Source: Caprella mutica
Lineage: Eukaryota; Arthropoda; Malacostraca; Amphipoda; Caprellidae
Direction of reading: 5' to 3'
Assembly: GCA_947561585.1 (NCBI GenBank)
Contig: CANNZV010000252.1
Span: forward strand, 310,001-374,000
DNA length: 64,000 nucleotides
Shown here: positions 47,925-59,357 of the stretch, piece after piece
Numbering within the stretch: position 1 is the first letter of the stretch
Layout of the letters: the number at the start of each line of letters is the position of its first letter
The notes under the pieces: generated by a model
What the model was told of the DNA's origin: nothing
The model's input: only the letters and a program-made list of their open reading frames with translations
Database searches by the model: none
Translations under genes and position numbers: made by a program

Positions 47925-49107
47925 TTAGCAATTTAATAGAAAAAATTGGTATGTATCATAATTACCTATTGCTCAATTATAATTTAGCAGTCTTATCCCA
48001 TATTCCTCTCTTGGTTTCTGGCAAAAAATTTGCTTGAACTTTTTCTACTTCTATTTCATTTGTATAATATGAAAAAAATTGTACCTAATTTTATTTAAAA
48101 TAAGAAAAATCATCTAACTAATATTATATTTTATTGTTAAATAACAAGTAGGGTCGGGAGGGGCGAATCTCGCGCAGCAGCACACGGGGCGAATCTTGCG
48201 CACCACATGTTTAAAGGGCTATGAACGTGCTAGCCCAATAACAAAAATAGTCTTAGACCGGCTCAAATATGTAGTAACTCAGGATAAAATTAAAACAGCT
48301 TACAGGCATTTATTCATAGCTGAAATAAATCACATTTAAGACCATATAAAAAGTACCTAGTCGAAAATTCATTTTACCGAATTACCCTAAAAAATAAATT
48401 TGTCATAAAAAAATTTCTATCGCAAATAATGACCTGAAGTTTTTAGTGCATGATGATCATTGACTTTAGTTGCCTCAGTTAAAATTACAAGGTTCTAGAC
48501 TTTCTAATTTTTTATTTAGCGGAGTTTTTCCGTGCGCAACTATTCGCCCCACCATATTTTGCATGGCTGGGCGAATATTGCGCACTATAGAAATTTATTT
48601 TTAGTCCATGAAACAGTTTTTAATGCCTAATATTATGCTCTATATGTGTATTTCTTCACTTTTAACTAAAAACATACACATTCCACATATATTTCAGATA
48701 ATAGGTCGAAATATGAAATTGTAAATCAGGATGAATTTAAAGTCATTAATAAGTCTTTTCTGTGAAATTTATAGTTAAACATATCAAACATCACTATACA
48801 TGTTTATCATTTGCTTTTTTATTAAGTATAGTTATATAATCTTATTATTCGGTTCTTTTTAATAAAATCGAAAATATCAGGTCTAAAATGACAGGGTTAA
48901 ACCATTGTACAAGGAAACCCAATTCTGATATCATTATGCTTTTAAAAGTTAGAAATCGACATTGCACCATGTTGTGAATAGTAGCTTCGTTGAGCTTGTC
49001 ACTTCTGAGGATTGTCCTAGAAGTGTAGAAGTGGGAGTACTTGTTCGAATAAAGAAAATGGCTAAGAAGGTTTGTGCAATGTTGAAGACTCAAAGAAATA
49101 CTTGAAA

Positions 49108-49640
49108 AAATTCAAAATATAGCTAAATACATGAATGTGATCCAGACTTCAATTAGAACCATCATCACGAAGGATCTTCAGTTGTCTTCCTACAAAATGA
49201 GAGAACACTAAGTCCTCACACTTCTTAAAAAGCAAAAGAGACTTGAGAGATTAAAGGTCCTTCTCAGAGAGCTTAAAGCGGACACGACAAGGTATGAAAT
49301 AGATATTTTTAACGAGAAACTCTTCATTATTGAAGCCAACCTAATTCAATAATCATGATCAGAAGATATCCAAGATTTCCCTTATCTCGAAAACTTGGGA
49401 GTCTCCTCTGATTTTCGTGGAGAACTGCCTAAGATCAATCCTCTTTTAACAGTATTGTGGTTCCAGCTATTGGATTGATGAAAAAAAAAAACACTTCAAA
49501 AATCAATCATTTATCTTCCAACAAGATGGTGAACTTTTTTACTACTTAAGCAAGACACATGAGTGGTGATCACGTCAATTGCCAAGATTCTGTCGCAAAG
49601 AAATTTGGCGTCTTCAGCGCCATACTACGTTGGTACTGTT
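49108..49640 (+). pseudogene. Decayed Tc1/mariner (maT-like) transposase
   Basis: Read on the plus strand, IAKYMNVIQTSIRTIITKDL starts a helix-turn-helix region, then after one stop comes KKQKRLERLKVLLRELKAD, then IFNEKLFIIEANL, which aligns with the FSDEKLFxxE catalytic segment; the aspartate is lost or changed (N). After a gap with stops, FIFQQDG carries the second catalytic aspartate, and RQLPRFCRKEIW follows. The PPxSPDxNPMD segment is not recognisable. At least four stops are present, so it is inactive. It resembles the transposase at 57.9-59.0 kb but is clearly more diverged. It could be the remains of the host element's own enzyme or a nested insertion. Confidence 0.7.
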
Positions 49641-50394
49641 GACAACGAAACTGATGATTTCATAGAAAAGGACGTAGCAGAGATCTTCTAGCGCAGAACC
49701 TGAACCGTTGGTCTTTGAAAAACACCAAAGGAATTAGGTGGGTCAACCTACCTTCTTGTAGACAGACCAAAGAACTCTTCCTCTTTGAAAGAGAATGTCA
49801 AAAGCTATTGTTAATAACCCGATTGAAACTTTCTCTTCTCTCCTGGGAACAGTTGGTCCTAAAACAGTAAAACAATAATACTTTCCGACGATCTGGTCTT
49901 CGCCCAGAAACATGACCTCATAATATTGTTGTGGAATGTTCTACCTATTACAAGACTAGGGACACAACTCTGGATGAAATTTTACTACCTTCATAGTATC
50001 ATTATACTCTCAAATTCTGATACATTTTTATCTTTCTTGAAAGAATTGAAAGACTGGAAGAGTTCAACGACTAACCTTTAGGTCTAGGGGATTCAGTACA
50101 TATGGAACCTCTCTTGACCTGGGTATCTCCCCGACCTTACAATGGCAAGTGAATATTTCACGTAACCTAATAGATGTACGAAAAACCCATTTGCTTCTAT
50201 ATTCTTATTATCGTAATTTGAGAGACATAAAGTGATAATATCTAAGTGTAACAGTATTTTGAATAACGTTTTAGATATGTGTGCTAAATTGGTTATATAT
50301 GCTATATTTGACATCTAAATTATTACTTTAATAGATTGCGTAAGGTTATCTTTTGGGCGACATATTTTTGTTTGTCATCTTGTTGCTCACATAA

Positions 50395-50905
50395 CTCAAA
50401 AAGTCTTCGATCAAATTACTTTGAATTTGGTAAGACGATCGATTGACTAATCTCCAGGAACCATCTGGTAAAATTTTGGGAGTTATCCGGTCAAAGCTCA
50501 AGGTCATTTATAACTCAATAATTCAAAAAAGTTTTCAATCAATTTGTCTGAAATTTGATGGAACGATTGGTCAATATCTAGGAACGGTTTGGTTAGTTTT
50601 TGGAAGCGGTCAGGTTAAAGTTCAAGTTGACTTATAACGCAAAATTTATTCGATCAAAGTAACTGAAATTTGGTTGACGGTTGTTAATTATCCATGCAGG
50701 AACCTGATTGTGAGCAATCAGGTAAAAATAAAGGTCAAGGTCATTTATAACACAAAAGAATTCAACCAAATTGTCTGAAATTGGGCGGGACGATGCTTCA
50801 ATATTCAGGAATCATTTGTTCATATTTTGGGAGTGAACAGGTTAAAGGTCAAGGTCATTTGTAAGCGGTGGCAAAAGAATGCGCTCCATGAGTGCCCGTC
50901 ATCTA
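50395..50905 (-). repeat. Dispersed repeat with about 122-bp sub-units (copy 2, inverse)
   Basis: This is the inverse of the copy at 26739-27240. Units contain GGTCAAAG/GGTCAAGGTCATTTATAA and ATTTTGGGAGT, and the end reads TAAGCGGTGGC...AATGCGCTCC...CATCTAG, matching the other copy's first 45 bp in reverse. Confidence 0.65.
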
Positions 50906-51423
50906 GTTATTTATTACATTTATAGTTACATAATAAGTAAATATAATAGTGTCATACTTCAGATAAACTAATATTACAAGCATAAATTAATCCTGAATAG
51001 AAAGCAACATTCATGACGTCACACAAACATTCAACAAACTTTACGTAAACAGGTCGAAAAAAGTTTGTATCAAGTTTTGAATTTGAATCATATGATTGTT
51101 TATGCTTTTAAACACATTGGAATTATTTTTATAGTAAGTATCTAGACACTCAATAGTTCTATTTTTCACTATAGAAAGGATTTAAAGGGTGCGCAGATAT
51201 TCGCCCCTCTCGCGCGCAAGAATCGCCCCATCAAGGACAATTTCAATTGCGCACTACTTTCGTCAATAACTCACATTATACAAATGCTAATTTTTTGTCC
51301 TTTGGATGGTGTATAAAAGGCCTTATTGCGGTTCTTCATGTCAAATATTAATTGTCTATCTGCAAAAACTAAGTTGCAAAACCCAAAAGTTTTTAGTGCG
51401 CAAGATTCGCCCCTCCCGACCCT

Positions 51424-52836
51424 ACATTATGCTATTAAATCAGTTATTGCAAGTATTTCTATTCAATTTTAAATTTTTCATATGTATTATATTTCAATTG
51501 CCTATCTATGATACCACATTTTTGGTATTTAATAAAACAATAGAAGCGGAAGTATAGCTTCGGCAATCTCAATCGAAGCCCAAATACACCTTTACCAAAA
51601 TTTGATATTCTGAAATGAATATTTTGTAAATTCAAATATGTATCAACTTGTTCATCTAATTACTATGTATCTGCCTTTTTTATTTTTGCAATATTTAATT
51701 GATTTTGTTTTGGTTCAAAACTTCAACTAAATGAATGGATTATTTCTTAATGTCCTAATTTAATATAAAAATTGACTGTTGAATTTATTAGTAAGTTTTA
51801 TATATCATTTTATATTAAGATATATTTATAGTTGGAGAAAGGGTGTGAGTTAAAATAAACATTTGTTGATAAGATTTCTATTGGAATCGACACAAGGTAG
51901 ATAATTCTGTAATATGATATACATTGTTCAGTAAATAGCTCAAGATTTAGCCAGTTTTTGTCACCATCTTTTTGTGCTTCCATAAAAAGCATTTAATTTA
52001 TATATCTGTATGTTATATTCATATTAAAAAAAAAATCCTATATTACCTAATTGAACCCTATTTTCTCTATTAATCTAGTGATTTCAGCTGAAATTTTATA
52101 TCAATAAGTCTCAACTGATCTATGTTCATCCATCATATTTTTATCAATGTACATCTTAGTCTCTCCTCATTTCTCTTTCTATCATTTAATTCATAGAAAA
52201 CTATCAAATTATATGGATAACTTAGTTACAAAACTTTAGGATACAGCACATTTGAAATGGGTAAAGAGTTATAGCTCTAGTAAATGTCTACTAACTTTAT
52301 AGATAAAATAATGTAGCTATATGTAATTTTAACTTAAGTTCATAAGCTTTATTTTAGGTTAACATTCAAGCTCAATCATGAGTATACTGTATATAAACCA
52401 TCATAGTAGTATATTATTATTATGTAAAAAAAATATTTATTTCATCAGTTTTAAAATTTATTCAGTTTTTCTATTTTGGTAAATAAATCAGTTGTGGATT
52501 TAATTATGTTAAAGGTTGCTCTTTAACCAATTATAGTTTATTGTTTTAATCAAAAAGACTTACTGATTTTTAAGATTTTTATAATGAAAACTCAAAATCG
52601 CCATGCTAATTTTCAGTCAAAAGTAAAATTGTTCACAATTTGTTCTGAATGTCAACTTGGTAGGTATAATGTATCCAGTATTAAATATTCCTTACAAAAA
52701 TAAAAGAAACTGATTATAAAAACGTTTATATATTTCAGGAAATAATTTAAATCTTCAATGAAAGCAGAACATGCGTTGCTGGTTTATAAAATTCAAATTT
52801 GATATAAAAAAAAGAGTGTATAATCTTTTTTTTCAG
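51424..52836. other. AT-rich sequence, possibly intronic
   Basis: Unique AT-rich sequence. No exon recognised between the 3.27-kb element and 52.8 kb. Short frames at 51306-51557 and 51810-51992 lack family features. Confidence 0.35.
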
Positions 52837-53114
52837 CGTCATATTACTTTTTCGTACGATTGATGCTTACAGGAGAATGAGCATATTACACATTTTAAAA
52901 GCATATATAAATATGTATTCTGAATTGAATGATCCTAGAGACCCAAGACCTTAGTTTTATAATATTACACAATGTACTCAGGACCCTGGAGAGGGCCCTT
53001 GAAAATATTGATTTTGAGAGAAAAAAACTGTTCTTCTTACACCGTCAAATTATTGAAGTGAATGAAGCTGATCTTCCAATCTATCATTCAGTGGATTTTC
53101 AATGTTTATATTAG
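52837..53114 (+). CDS. Possible terminal exon pair of a spliced gene
   Basis: A strong acceptor (TAATCTTTTTTTTCAG) precedes an open frame reading VILLFRTIDAYRRMSILHIL and on to KAYIN. A possible short intron (52914 GTATTC to 52981 CTCAG, 68 bp) joins it in frame to TLERALENIDFERKKLFFLH and then RQIIEVNEADLPIYHSVDFQ before TAG at 53112-53114. The second part has a composition like a charged helix. The phase (2) does not fit directly to the exon at 46509 (phase 0), so at least one exon is missing if they belong together. The exon could also simply start at the GCTTACAG at 52865-52872. No AATAAA follows closely. It may be a chance frame. Confidence 0.25.
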
Positions 53115-54257
53115 TGGATTTCTCTATATACATGTTTGCTATGGATATTCGAATGTGACGTCACTGAGTGAATATGTATGCTCCCACAATTAATGTGGTG
53201 ATTTGAAAATGCGGTTAACAGGATGTTTTAACTGTCCCCTACGCGTCAGTTCAACACGCTAGGTGTAGATTGATATACCTAGGTAGTTAATATTGATTAT
53301 TTTCAGTTAATGGCGTTTTAAATATAAGCAAAATTAAACTATTTTGTGACTTAATGTTTTAGAGTTCTCCATCCGTTTATTGGTTATTGTGGTCATGAGT
53401 TTTAAAAGATATTTCAAATTTTCAAACTTTAGGTTTATTTTATAAATCTCAGATTCTATATATATTTCATTTATATGTATTTATCAAATTTTTCTATTTG
53501 TTTTTCTAATGGCAGAGGTAGGATTTAGTGCCGTAAAAAATTTTTTTGAAGGTAACGTATATACGTTGAAATTTTCATGAGTCACCACTGAGAAAATTCA
53601 AACAATGAATCACCTTCATAGAAAACTATAGTAATTTTCTCAGTGATATTGCAAGAGTGTATGTGGTAGGGTGTGTGGTGCCATGAGTTGCTCGCCGCTC
53701 TACTTTACTATATCCTTCAGCCGGTGGTGTCAAGACTACTCTATCTGGCAATTCAATATATTCTGAGTTACTCTATCAGCCTTTTTATTTAGTTGAGACT
53801 TTATTCGTCAGTTAGGTAGAGTGTAGACGGCTTCAAATAATTTTCTCGTGATTCGTCTGTTTGTCGGACAGGGGAAATAATCCCGGCTAGTTTTACTCAT
53901 GTGATGCCATATGTACTGTGGTTACTACATGTATATATAAATAGGTAACTCTCAGGTGATCTTGAAAAGGCAATTGTGTAATTTCTCAGAACAGTCCTTT
54001 ACAAGTGACGGGATATAGTTCGTGTTCTGATTATGGTTAGGAATTGATTTGTTTATTTTTCTCGTCTAGCCAATTACCGGTCGATTGCCTACACAACTGA
54101 TATTTCAATTAAAGTCTGCACCAGTATGTGTTCGGTCATTGAGTGCACATTCAATTATGTTCTATTTACTATGTTTTATTATCCAATAGGGTGGAATCTG
54201 CTTTACCGACTGTATCGCATCACCCTTATCATGTTATATTATTGTAAATAACCTATG
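53115..54257. other. Intergenic sequence, no gene seen
   Basis: One GTGACGTCAC palindrome occurs at about 53156. Otherwise ordinary AT-rich sequence. Confidence 0.35.
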
Positions 54258-54401
54258 AAGTTAAGAGTTATTGGACGGTTCCACATTTTCAATCACATAA
54301 GTAAATTTTATACCTATAATCGAAATCAATTAAAAAAGTAAATTATTAATCTTCTTCTGATCGAGATAGTGGAACCGTCCGATAACTCGAAACTTACCCT
54401 A
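54258..54401. mobile_element. MITE of the 18.2-kb family (copy)
   Basis: The left arm TTATTGGACGGTTCCACATT and the right arm GTGGAACCGTCCGATAACTC are inverted; outer edges are AAGTTAAGAG and CGAAACTTACCCTA. It is about 144 bp, similar in size to the copy at 18212-18368. Confidence 0.7.
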
Positions 54402-54665
54402 GTATTTGTTTAATTTCACTTCCTTTTAAAGTGTTACCAGTATCCGAAAGCGTTGTATCCAAGGTTACGCTATCTAGGGTAATTGTATCGATATATCTAT
54501 GTTACATTGGAGTGTGTATCTGTGCTACAGTCTATCTCGTTATTATATTGCTACTAATGGCAATTTAATGACTCACTTGAAAACAAATTATGAAGTATAT
54601 TAATAAATTAACGATAGCTCTATTAAACGGTAATCGTTCCTAATTAGATGATTTCATTTGCCATA

Positions 54666-54841
54666 TAGGGTAAGTTCCAAGTTATTGGACAGTTCCTCAT
54701 TTGCGATGATATGAGAAAAATATGTATTAAATAATTCAACAGGTTAACTCGTTATTTGTTGAAATATTAAATCAAATATTTGAGTTTTTTATGAGCGAAA
54801 ATAAAAATATGAAACTGTTCGATAATATGGGACACATCCTA
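54666..54841. mobile_element. MITE of the 18.2-kb family (second nearby copy)
   Basis: It begins TAGGGTAAGTTCCAAGTTAT, then TGGACAGTTCCTCATTTGCG. The right arm is ATATGAAACTGTTCGATAAT, then ATGGGACACATCCTA. About 265 bp separate it from the previous copy. A single arm of the family (GTGGAACCGTCCGATAACAT) also lies at 55251. Confidence 0.65.
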
Positions 54842-56179
54842 TTTCAATAATTCTTATATTGTAGAAATTATTTCATTGGTTTATGCACAAAGCCATTAAA
54901 ACTTGTATATAAATAGATCAATAATCAGTGTAACATATGTGCAGATAGCTCACTTTGTATGTTTAACCTCAATACAGTTCACTTAGGGTAACTTGGTAAG
55001 TTTCCCCTAGAAGTGAACAGATCAATGAACTTGTTGTGTACCTGTCAGGGTAAAAAATTATTCACCGGACGTACTTTATTATCGAACAAAGATGCTTACT
55101 GTGTACACATCTTCGATCATGCATATGAATAAAAATGTTTCGTTATTATTTAAATTTTATTTTGATTGGTGTCCATGATAGCTACCTGACAGTACCAGGA
55201 TACCTATTGAAATAAAATAGTGAATACATTTTTTCTTATGGTCGAAGATGTGGAACCGTCCGATAACATGGAACTTTTACCCTGTATTGTTGTATACTCT
55301 ATACTCAATATAGTTAGGCTAATTATGTAATTACTTTTGTTACTATGAAGTAACTTATTTGTTAGTCATGCTTACAGAAGTTTCTGTTGATGTTCTACAC
55401 TACTTTAATTACTTAGCTGGATAAGGTACCAATCTTGCACCGTACGTGACAATCTAACGAGTGAACAGAGTGATTGGTTCTACAGTAGGTGTGTATCAGG
55501 ATTCCCGACGTTGGTATGTGACTTTTTTCGTGAAGCCACTTTTCTTTTTGACTGCTTCTTCCAGTCCTTTTGACTTCGGCTAAATATTATCACTAGGACG
55601 GTAAAAGGTTGAACATTCCTAATTAATTATGAATAATGGTTATTTTAATAAATAACTGCATATTTTGCTCTATATTCGCGTTCATTTCACTGTGATTTGT
55701 CGTTAATTATCTTTTTAATTAATTTTATGATATTTTACTGCATGTGTTCTAATCATTTAATTGTACACATGCATTGGCCTGCTGTGCTATTTCAATTTAT
55801 TTTTAAAATTTTATCGTTAAAATTTTATTCCTTTAGTATAAATACCATTATTGCTATTAGAACTGTACCGGTGATTAGTGAAGGTCGGTGATAGATTATC
55901 CCCCCCCCCCCCCCTTTAAGTTGATGAAATGGTGATTAATAGTCTCGAAATATTTACACTGTAAATGCGTATTGGCCATACATTCCTTGTGCTCCATTTA
56001 GTTACCAATCAATACTTGTGTTTGAGGTCAAAGGTCGCATGCCTGCTAATGAACTAGCCAATCAATACTCTATATTACGACTACATTCTCTATATATTCC
56101 CACAAAACAAGTAAGGCGGTCTGAAAATAGTTACCAGCGAGCTTTAGTTACTTATTTGCCATAAGCTGTTTAAATAATT
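54842..56179. other. Intergenic sequence with fragments of known repeats
   Basis: 55156-55277 holds one arm and the inner part of the 18.2-kb MITE family. 55519-55580 is a short fragment of the dispersed family (CCACTTTTCTTTTTGACTGC, TTCTTCCAGTCC). A run of C lies at 55900-55914. No gene recognised. Confidence 0.45.
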
Positions 56180-56371
56180 CTTAAACCGGTGCTTGTGTTC
56201 CCTTTTCGTGACATTCACGGAGTAGCTTTTCTGCATCCATGAGCATCGTCACAGACGGTGGTGTGTGACTTTGTTCACGGATCCACTTCCTTTCTGACTG
56301 TTTTTTCCAGTCCCTTGTATTTAAATTCCTTTTGACGTCAGTGATGGCCTTTGTTTCCGAATCAGACATGT
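56180..56371 (-). repeat. Dispersed repeat family, compact copy with an open frame
   Basis: On the minus strand this copy is open for 62 codons: SDSETKAITDVKRNLNTRDW, then KKQSERKWIREQSHTPPSV and TMLMDAEKLLREC. The same words appear, often frameshifted, in the other copies, and EQSHLPP...LMDAxKLL is the 20-residue period of the 35.0-kb array. The family may once have been part of a coding sequence of a mobile element, but I do not recognise it. Copies are about 190-470 bp and variously truncated. Confidence 0.5.
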
Positions 56372-57832
56372 TATAGGTCTAACCTAACTATTTTTCTCCA
56401 CTCAACCGGTGCTTGGTGTTGACACTAGCTAGTTGTTGTCTAGTTTGTTCATAGTTGGCAAGGTGTACGCTATGATCTGAGTCTCCTGTCACTTATAGTG
56501 GCATTAGCTAGTAGTTATTTATTACTAAATTAGAACATTACCTTTAATACCTCTAGATTGAATTAGCTAAGAAAGTTAAAAAAAATTCTGTAGGGAAAAT
56601 TTATTTTTCCGGTAACGGTTCTTTTTCATAATCCACTCAAAATATCTGAGCTGAATTTGATAAATTGTATAATTTATTAAAAGTTACAATTTGTGCAGTT
56701 CATCATTCGGTCACACTAAACAACTGGTTGTACACCAGTATAAATCATATAGCTTGACTTTTGTTCACAGCCGTCGTAACAGTTAATTTCAATAAATCTA
56801 TAATTTATAGAATAAAATAAGATATATGATCACTAATGTGATAACTAATACTTGGTGGAAAATTCTATGTTGACATTCCACTGCTGTTTTATTGCTAACA
56901 CTCTTCTAGGCATGGCATTGATCAGTTGAATATCATATTGAAGAATTATATTATGTACATTATTATAGTTCTAATATTTATGACCATGTTTTTATTTGTT
57001 TAGCTATAGTAGTTTATGGAAATAAACGTGTTTCTATGGCTGTTTTTATTCTTTTTTATTTCTGTGTATAAGATTAAGAGAGGGGAACGTATCTTATGAT
57101 ACGTACAAGACTATTGCTATTAATTAATATTTTTCGATATGTAATGTCATACCCCTTACCCCACCCGCTCCCTTCATTATTGTGGTTAAGGGGGGGGGGG
57201 GGCATGTAAACAGGTGACTAATAAAAGTGCATCTTCGCAACTGTTTACATTAGCATGTGTCTCAGCACAGGTGCATTTGCACTATGATCATCTGTAATTG
57301 GTGCACTGCACTGGCCTCTCGTATTTATTATATACTGGTGTACGGTTCTGGGTTCACTGATGGTAGCTCAATTTACGTGAAATTGTTAGCCCGTATTTAT
57401 ATAGGTATCTCTTTTTTTCTTCTTCCTAAACTAGTTGCTAACTATTAGTCTACTCAAGTTACTGTTGAGTTGTATTATTGTACCAAATAGCCGTTATTAT
57501 ACCAGATGATGTTCAACAGTATCTGTTTTTCGTTATCTATTACCTCTGCTTTCACCAACAGTAGTATCCCATTTCAAGTAATTGTGTATTGTACCACAAT
57601 TAGCTGCCATTGCTTGCCCACTGACATTTGACACATGTTAACCACAGTTTGTACCTTTAGGGGTACAAACCTTATTGCCTCGAAAGAATACAGTTTACAT
57701 CGATTTCTTGGTTCATGGTAGGGAATAAAACTGAACCAAATCGGTAAATCTCGTCGAGAAAGGTGGAGATGAAAATGAAAATCTATTGAAAATTATCATA
57801 CATTAACTACTTGAAATCATTATTTGACAATA
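56372..57832. other. Intergenic sequence, no gene seen
   Basis: Ordinary AT-rich sequence with a run of about 14 G at 57189-57202. Short frames such as 57257-57448 have no family features. Confidence 0.35.
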
Positions 57833-57834
57833 TA

Positions 57835-59127
57835 CAGGGTGGGGCGTAAGTTTGGAAGCAAATGAAAGTGCATATTATAATCCAACGAAAAATATATTTA
57901 ATAATTTACAGTTATGTATTATTACATAAGGGTTTTAAGAATTCAAAAATCATAAATTTATTCAAAATGTCCCGCCTTGTTTTTAATAACAGCCTCAAAT
58001 CTCCTCCGAACTCCTCCTACTGCGGCACGCAACTGTTCTTGTAAAATTTCCTTCCTAGATCTCTGGAGCGAACGCTTTAAATCATCCACACTGCGATGGA
58101 ATTTACCACAGGCCTTTGATTCAAGAATGGATTATACCGAAAGTCCATAGGATTAACATCTGGGGAGCAGGGAGGCCACATTTCTTTGGACCAAAACCGT
58201 GGAAGATGGTCATGGCACCAGTTTTGAGTGACATTTGCAGTATGTGAAGTCGCGCCTTCTTGCTGAAATGCCCATAGAGTGTCATTACCGAAGTGATCCT
58301 TAGCTGACTCCAACATTGGCGTCAAAATATTCTCAATATAACATTTAGCATTGATTTTGGCGCCTTGTTCCACAAAAATTAAAGGAGATCTCCAAGTTTC
58401 TGAAACGGCGGCTCAGACCATTACTGAAGCAGGTTTCATGGTTCTGTGAACAGTTTTTGGTTGTATGTGATGTCTTTTGCACTTTTACCAATTATTCTGT
58501 CATTCCTCCGGTTGTGAGCCATTTCCACTGTGAAATTTTTTTCGTCTGACCAAACAATTTCACCAGCCGTGCCAGACTTCAATTCTCTCAGAAGTGCTTT
58601 GCTTCTCTCCAATCTCTTTTTCTTTACAGCTTCTGACAGAGTCTGTCTCCTTTGGAGGGTGAAAGAGGACATCTTTAGGTCTTTGACAACTCTTCTCATT
58701 GTTCTGGGACTCACATTAGCTGTTTTGGCTAACAATCGTATTGACCTTTTCGGGTTCCTCCTGATCTTCTCTCGGGCACATTTTATCAGTTGTTTGGTGC
58801 GTTGTGAGCGTGGTCTACCACTTCTTGGACGATCAGTCAAGTTTCCTCTCTCATTAAAACGCTTCACACACTTCCAAACAGTCGATCTAGCTATTGAGAG
58901 AGTCTTTTAAATGACGGAATCTGACTTCCCGGCACGGTGTAGAGCAATAATGGCTTCTCTTTTGTCTGACATTTTTGAATTGACTAAATTTTTGTAAAAA
59001 AATAACACTGCCACGTCATAATGTAGTGTCTCTACTATAGTTCAAACCCTATCACCTACTTAGGAACTTATTTTTAAGAATTATATTAATGTTTGAAAAA
59101 TTGCTTCCAAACTTACGCCTCACCCTG
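57835..59127. mobile_element. Complete 1293-bp Tc1/mariner element, maT (DD37D) type
   Basis: The terminal inverted repeats are 27 bp with one mismatch: CAGGGTGGGGCGTAAGTTTG at the left and, in inverse, CAGGGTGAGGCGTAAGTTTG at the right, both continuing GAAGCAA. TA flanks both sides (57833-57834 and 59128-59129), as known for this superfamily. The single gene lies on the minus strand and nearly fills the element. Confidence 0.93.
57962..58972 (-). pseudogene. maT-type mariner transposase, inactivated
   Basis: In an intact element this enzyme cuts and re-inserts the transposon at TA sites in the nucleus. Here the frame starts at 58972 (MSDKREAIIALHRAGKSDSV) and ends at TGA 57962-57964, about 336 codons, the usual length. 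The N-terminal part has two helix-turn-helix segments (LSIARSTVWKCVKRF and LAKTANVSPRTMRRVV) for binding the terminal repeats. Catalytic residues: the first D in WSDEKNFTVE (58544-58546); the second position in FQQEGATSHTA is E instead of D (58257-58259); the third D in SPDVNPMDF (58143-58145). There are 37 residues between the second and third, hence DD37D. Lesions: TAA after about 21 codons, a frameshift near 58440, TGA for TGG near 58415 and a frameshift just after NPMDF. With near-perfect ends, the copy is fairly young but dead. Confidence 0.88.
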
Positions 59128-59129
59128 TA

Positions 59130-59357
59130 CAAGTTACAATATGATGAATGAAATTATGTTTTGTTCAACATCTACCTTTTACAACCAATTCAGTTTTTTA
59201 GATGTACTTTTCTGCATATGATTAGTCGGTAAATTCCTAGTTCACGTTCAATTAGGGACGTGAACTAGGAATTTACCGATCAGTCTAACTCTAATAGTTT
59301 GAATTGATAATCATTGACCTATACTCAGGCCTATAGGGATATATTCTTTGAACTGAT
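59130..59357. repeat. Spacer with a 25-bp-arm hairpin
   Basis: TCGGTAAATTCCTAGTTCAC at 59226 and GTGAACTAGGAATTTACCGA near 59261 are inverted around a short loop (GTTCAATTAGGGAC region). The ends lack the features of the other MITEs. Nothing else seen. Confidence 0.7.

Larger units (their letters stand above)
48151..51423. mobile_element. 3.27-kb TA-flanked element with GGGTCGGGAGG ends and repeated subterminal motifs
   Basis: The left end is GGGTCGGGAGGGGCGAATCT and the right end is the inverse AGATTCGCCCCTCCCGACCC; TA flanks both sides. The match runs 26 bp with one difference. A motif GGGCGAAT(C/A)TTGCGCAC is repeated in both orientations near both ends: 48160, 48186, 48532 (inverse), 48569, 51189 (inverse), 51213 (inverse), 51246 (half) and 51396 (inverse). 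Repeated subterminal motifs are typical transposase-binding sites. The interior holds a decayed maT-like transposase (49108-49640) and a dispersed repeat (50395-50905). Either may be a later insertion, so the superfamily of the outer element remains open. Confidence 0.7.
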
